Origin: Kangiellaceae bacterium
Lineage (GTDB): Bacteria; Pseudomonadota; Gammaproteobacteria; Enterobacterales; Kangiellaceae
Direction of reading: 5' to 3'
Assembly: GCA_030148365.1 (NCBI GenBank)
Contig: JASBTO010000254.1
Coordinates: 1 to 7,973 of the forward strand
DNA: 7,973 nucleotides
Shown: piece by piece, positions 5,698-7,973 of the stretch
How the letters are laid out: each line of letters begins with the position of its first letter
How positions within the stretch are numbered: position 1 is the stretch's first letter
Notes under the pieces: generated by a model
Database searches by the model: none
Told to the model about the DNA's origin: nothing
What the model saw: only the letters and a program-made list of their open reading frames with translations
Position numbers and translations under genes: made by a program

Positions 5698-6903
5698 ATG
5701 ATCACGGACACTCGTACAACGGTCGTTGAGAGAGAAAGCGCCCTTGTCATGCCTCTCGAGCACCGCATCAACTGGGGTGCCATCTTTGCCGGCCTGTTTC
5801 TGTTTCTGGCCCTCAGCTGGCTGCTCATGTTACTCGGTGCGGCTCTCGGTGTCGGGATTGCCGATGCGACCGATCTCGAAGCCATGGGTGACGGGCTAGG
5901 GCTCGGCGCTATCATCTGGATGTTGTTAACCACACTGATTGCGGTCTTTGCCGGCGCCGTGCTCGCCGCCAGCCTCGCCGGCAGTACCGATGATCGGACC
6001 GGCGCGCTTCACGGCCTGACCCTCTGGTCAACGACCACGATCGCCCTGTTGTTTCTGGCGGCTTCCGGCATTGGCGGTGCGGTCAATACCGTCAGTGGCA
6101 TTGTCGCGTCTGGCACCGATATCGGCGCCACGGTCATCAAGGGCGCGACCGGTGGCGAAGATGGAGATCTGCTGCCCGACTTTGTCACCACCAGCGTATC
6201 CGCTGCGCTCAAGCGTCAGGCCTCACAAACAATCAGTGAGAATGCAGCTGGAGACGGCCCGCAACCGGCAGAAGTCCGCCAGGCTATCGACGAATTGAGC
6301 GCTGAGGACACTGGCGCTATCGCCAGCGCCCTGGTTTCCGGCAATGACGATCAGGCCCGTCAGGAGTTGCAAAATCGTACCAACCTGTCGGCTGATGAAA
6401 TCGACTCGATTGTCGCAGGCGCAGAGCAGGAAATGGAAAACTGGCAGGAATCCGATGCCGCCCAACAAGCGGAAAACTGGCTCGATGAGCAGATGAGTGA
6501 CGCCCGACAGGCGGTGAGCAGCTCAGTCGCCGACATGGCCGGACCGGAAGTCAGTGCGTCCGAAGTCAGCCAGGCCATGCGCGAGTTGGACTCAGACACA
6601 CTCGCCCAGGCGGCACAATATCTTGTGACCGGTGAACCCGAGCGTGCCAAGGACGTCCTGGTCGCCAATACCAATCTTGAGTCGGACGATATCGATGCCA
6701 TCGTCGATGGCGCCGAGCAGGAAGTCGATCAGATGGTTTCAAAGGCGAAAGCCGAACTCGACCAGGCGACCGAAGTCGCGGGCAAATATGCCCAGGCCAC
6801 CCTCTGGACCGCGTTTGTGGCAGCTTGCCTCGGCGCCCTCGCGGGTATCTTTGGCGGCTATATAGGCGCCCATACAGTCAGAAGAGTCTATGCCGTCGCC
6901 TGA
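5698..6903 (+). CDS. Four-segment membrane protein with a duplicated soluble module
   Basis: This 401-aa protein has three N-terminal membrane segments (about residues 27-52, 69-93 and 109-131), a hydrophilic acidic/Ala/Gln-rich middle (150-360) and a last segment at about 367-389 with Gly-rich GALAGIFGGYIGAH, then a short basic end. The opening INWGAIFAGLFLFLALSWLLMLLGAALG resembles a widespread family of uncharacterised membrane proteins, some labelled PhnA-like in databases; that label does not tell function. In the middle, residues 192-249 and 289-346 are two ungapped copies of one module, sharing TNL(S/E)xD(E/D)IDxIVxGAEQE. Copies are 97 residues apart and look helical. GAGGAG lies 8 bases before the ATG. 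It is driven by the sigma-54 promoter and is followed after 54 bases, with no terminator, by the DUF3309-like gene. Function unknown; an envelope stress role is inferred from context. Confidence 0.88.
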   Translation: MITDTRTTVVERESALVMPLEHRINWGAIFAGLFLFLALSWLLMLLGAALGVGIADATDLEAMGDGLGLGAIIWMLLTTLIAVFAGAVLAASLAGSTDDRTGALHGLTLWSTTTIALLFLAASGIGGAVNTVSGIVASGTDIGATVIKGATGGEDGDLLPDFVTTSVSAALKRQASQTISENAAGDGPQPAEVRQAIDELSAEDTGAIASALVSGNDDQARQELQNRTNLSADEIDSIVAGAEQEMENWQESDAAQQAENWLDEQMSDARQAVSSSVADMAGPEVSASEVSQAMRELDSDTLAQAAQYLVTGEPERAKDVLVANTNLESDDIDAIVDGAEQEVDQMVSKAKAELDQATEVAGKYAQATLWTAFVAACLGALAGIFGGYIGAHTVRRVYAVA

Positions 6904-6957
6904 TTGGCTTACGGTTGAAACCGGACACTTCAAGCATCTGAAAATGAGGAAATTACA

Positions 6958-7092
6958 ATGAGATTTGGACTGATAGGTTTGATACTCATCCTGCTGATCG
7001 CCGCGGCAGTCATTCAGAACGTCTTCATTGGCGGTCTCGGCGCGCTGGTACTGCTGATCCTGATCGTTCTGTTACTGACCGGCAGAATTTAG
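6958..7092 (+). CDS. DUF3309-like 44-aa membrane peptide
   Basis: This very short gene encodes MRFGLIGLILILLIAAAV, a short Gln-Asn-containing turn (about 20-26), then a second hydrophobic stretch ending LIVLLLTGRI. Nearly all of it is membrane-embedded. The C-terminal pattern GGLG-LVLLILIVLLL-GRI is what I recall of DUF3309 proteins, although the usual central Trp/Tyr/Pro-rich loop is shortened and replaced here. GAGGA (6946-6950) precedes the ATG by 7 bases, and it follows the four-segment membrane protein by 54 bases without a terminator, so the two are probably one transcript. A GC-rich hairpin ends the unit. Role unknown; small hydrophobic peptides of this sort are often stress-induced membrane proteins. 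The gene is clear; the family link is moderately sure. Confidence 0.8.
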   Translation: MRFGLIGLILILLIAAAVIQNVFIGGLGALVLLILIVLLLTGRI

Positions 7093-7113
7093 GCAGCAGT
7101 CAAGACCAACGAG

Positions 7114-7155
7114 CAGCGGCACATCTTCCCTGTCTTCGGGCAGATGGGGCCGCTG
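7114..7155 (+). terminator. Hairpin closing the sigma-54 unit
   Basis: CAGCGGC (7114-7120) pairs with GCCGCTG (7149-7155), and inside it CATCT (7122-7126) pairs with AGATG (7142-7146), with a further CCC/GGG closing the loop. No T-run follows. It begins 21 bases after the stop and is the only strong structure before the next gene. Confidence 0.5.
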
Positions 7156-7335
7156 TCCCGCCTCTAACAGACAGATTTATGTTCCATAATAATAGGTTCA
7201 AGCGGGTGTCAGAGGTACCGCTCTTGACTGGCTGTGGTCAGCTCCATCGGATTCGGGAGGCGGACTGTTGAAGCGCCTGTCGCCGTATACCTGGATGGGA
7301 ATACTTTTAAACTTCACTGAACAAGGATTACCGAA

Positions 7336-7488
7336 ATGGACTTAGTCACGATCCTCCTGTGCATTTTTCTGCCGCCTGTCGCCGTCGCTCTCAAACACGG
7401 TATCGGCCTCCAATTACTACTCAATATCCTGTTGACCCTGCTGGGCTGGATCCCGGGCATGATCCACGCGTTTCTGGTTGCCAAGTAG
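7336..7488 (+). CDS. Pmp3/YqaE family proteolipid (UPF0057)
   Basis: The 50-aa product carries the whole family signature: MDLVTILLCIFLPPVAVALK (first membrane segment with the CxFLPPxAV motif), a short turn at HGIGLQ, then LLLNILLTLLGWIPGMIHAF (second segment with the LGWIPGxIHA motif) and VAK at the end. Pmp3 and its bacterial kin are tiny membrane proteolipids linked in yeast and plants to membrane potential, salt and cold tolerance; many bacterial copies are stress-induced. Length is typical. AAGGA (7323-7327) lies 8 bases before the ATG. It stands 243 bases after the DUF3309-like gene, with a hairpin between, so it probably has its own promoter, though I could not identify one. It fits the osmotic/envelope-stress theme of the island. 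Confidence 0.93.
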   Translation: MDLVTILLCIFLPPVAVALKHGIGLQLLLNILLTLLGWIPGMIHAFLVAK

Positions 7489-7616
7489 AAGCTTGCAGGC
7501 GCCTCAGGCGGCCCGATCGGTGCGGGAAAACAGATGACCCTGCCCTCCCCGCCTGCCTCCAAGAGATAACTATCCCATAGGCTGGATTACCGCTTCGGAA
7601 TTACACTTCGTCGATT

Positions 7617-7973
7617 CTAGAAGCGCAGCACCAAGCCTGCATAGAAATGCCGATCCGGAGCCGGCTCGAAATAACGGCCGCCAAAAGCATTGATCCGGAT
7701 GTTGCTGTTGTAGTCTTCATCCAGCAGGTTATTGATGCCCATATAGAGCCGGTACGACTGTGCATTCATTTCAAATTCATAACCCAGACGCAGATTGGTC
7801 AGGGTGTAATCCGGGACGCGGGTCGTATTGGCATTGTCAGCATAGAGATCCCCGGAGTAGCGCGCCTCGAGGGTGCCCGCAAAACCATTGCCGGGCTGCC
7901 AGGTTATGCCGAGGTAGCCAAACTGCCGCGGGACTCCGGGCAACTGCATCCCGGCGAGATCCTCGCCACTGTC
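7617..7973 (-). CDS. TonB-dependent receptor, C-terminal part (runs in from the right edge)
   Basis: The last 118 residues of a larger outer-membrane receptor are present; the rest lies beyond the window. The sequence alternates beta-strands typical of the barrel's end: YLGITWQP, GTLEARYSGDLYAD, PDYTLTNLRLGYEF, SYRLYMGINNLLDEDYNSN, and a final strand HFYAGLVLRF ending in the C-terminal Phe that the BAM machinery recognises. NLLDEDY and the following GGRYFEPAPDR are hallmark stretches of TonB-dependent receptors, which import iron-siderophores, vitamin B12, copper or sugars with TonB-ExbBD energy. The substrate cannot be told from this fragment. It converges on the pmp3-like gene with a 128-base gap and no clear terminator. 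Confidence 0.93.
   Translation of the reverse strand, partial: DSGEDLAGMQLPGVPRQFGYLGITWQPGNGFAGTLEARYSGDLYADNANTTRVPDYTLTNLRLGYEFEMNAQSYRLYMGINNLLDEDYNSNIRINAFGGRYFEPAPDRHFYAGLVLRF

Noticed and set aside
7208..7237. TTGACT as a -35 box for the Pmp3-like gene
   Set aside because: The hexamer is good, but the sequence 17 bases on (TCGGAT) is a poor -10 and the start would leave a very long leader, so I do not call a promoter.
7177..7269. 30-codon plus-strand frame starting MFHNNRFKRV before the Pmp3-like gene
   Set aside because: No ribosome site precedes it and the peptide has no hydrophobic or other recognisable feature, unlike the two genuine small genes around it.

Overview
The window looks like a chromosomal piece of a moderately GC-rich Gram-negative bacterium, probably a gammaproteobacterium. 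The case rests on a TonB-dependent receptor C-terminus, an exported protein with a Sec signal peptide, an ECF sigma/anti-sigma pair, Shine-Dalgarno-led genes and a sigma-54-type promoter. I see no transposase, integrase, CRISPR array, rRNA or tRNA. The genus cannot be fixed from this sequence alone.

Layout, left to right. (1) At 1-218, minus strand, lies the N-terminal part of an exported, possibly outer-membrane, protein; its only Shine-Dalgarno-supported start is a non-canonical ATT. (2) A divergent non-coding gap leads to a homocysteine S-methyltransferase family gene (641-1591, plus) that ends at a 20-bp palindrome. (3) An ECF sigma factor (1832-2413) overlaps by one base a single-pass membrane protein (2413-3192) that is probably its anti-sigma or sensor. 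A TGTAAG-N16-CGTC promoter precedes them, and a perfect 12-bp inverted repeat covers its -35 element. (4) A hairpin-rich convergent gap holds a likely bidirectional terminator. (5) From 3333 to 7488 is an island of small envelope and stress-type genes: a BON-domain protein (minus), a hemerythrin-like HHE protein, a four-segment membrane protein with a duplicated soluble module, a 44-aa DUF3309-like membrane peptide and a 50-aa Pmp3/YqaE proteolipid. (6) The right edge carries the last 118 residues of a TonB-dependent receptor (minus).

How the parts may fit together. The sigma/anti-sigma pair is a self-contained envelope or stress sensing switch with an autoregulatory-looking promoter. The 3333-7488 island reads as a stress module: a periplasmic or envelope BON protein, a metal/O2/NO-binding hemerythrin and three small membrane proteins. 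The four-segment protein and the DUF3309-like peptide form a two-gene unit behind a very good sigma-54 (-24/-12) promoter. An 11-bp AT-rich motif, ATTGTAATTTC, occurs three times inside this island and nowhere else that I could see; one copy sits in a cluster of TTGTA/TACAA half-sites upstream of the sigma-54 promoter and could be an activator site. That possible shared control of otherwise anonymous stress proteins is the most interesting lead here; it is inference, not proof.
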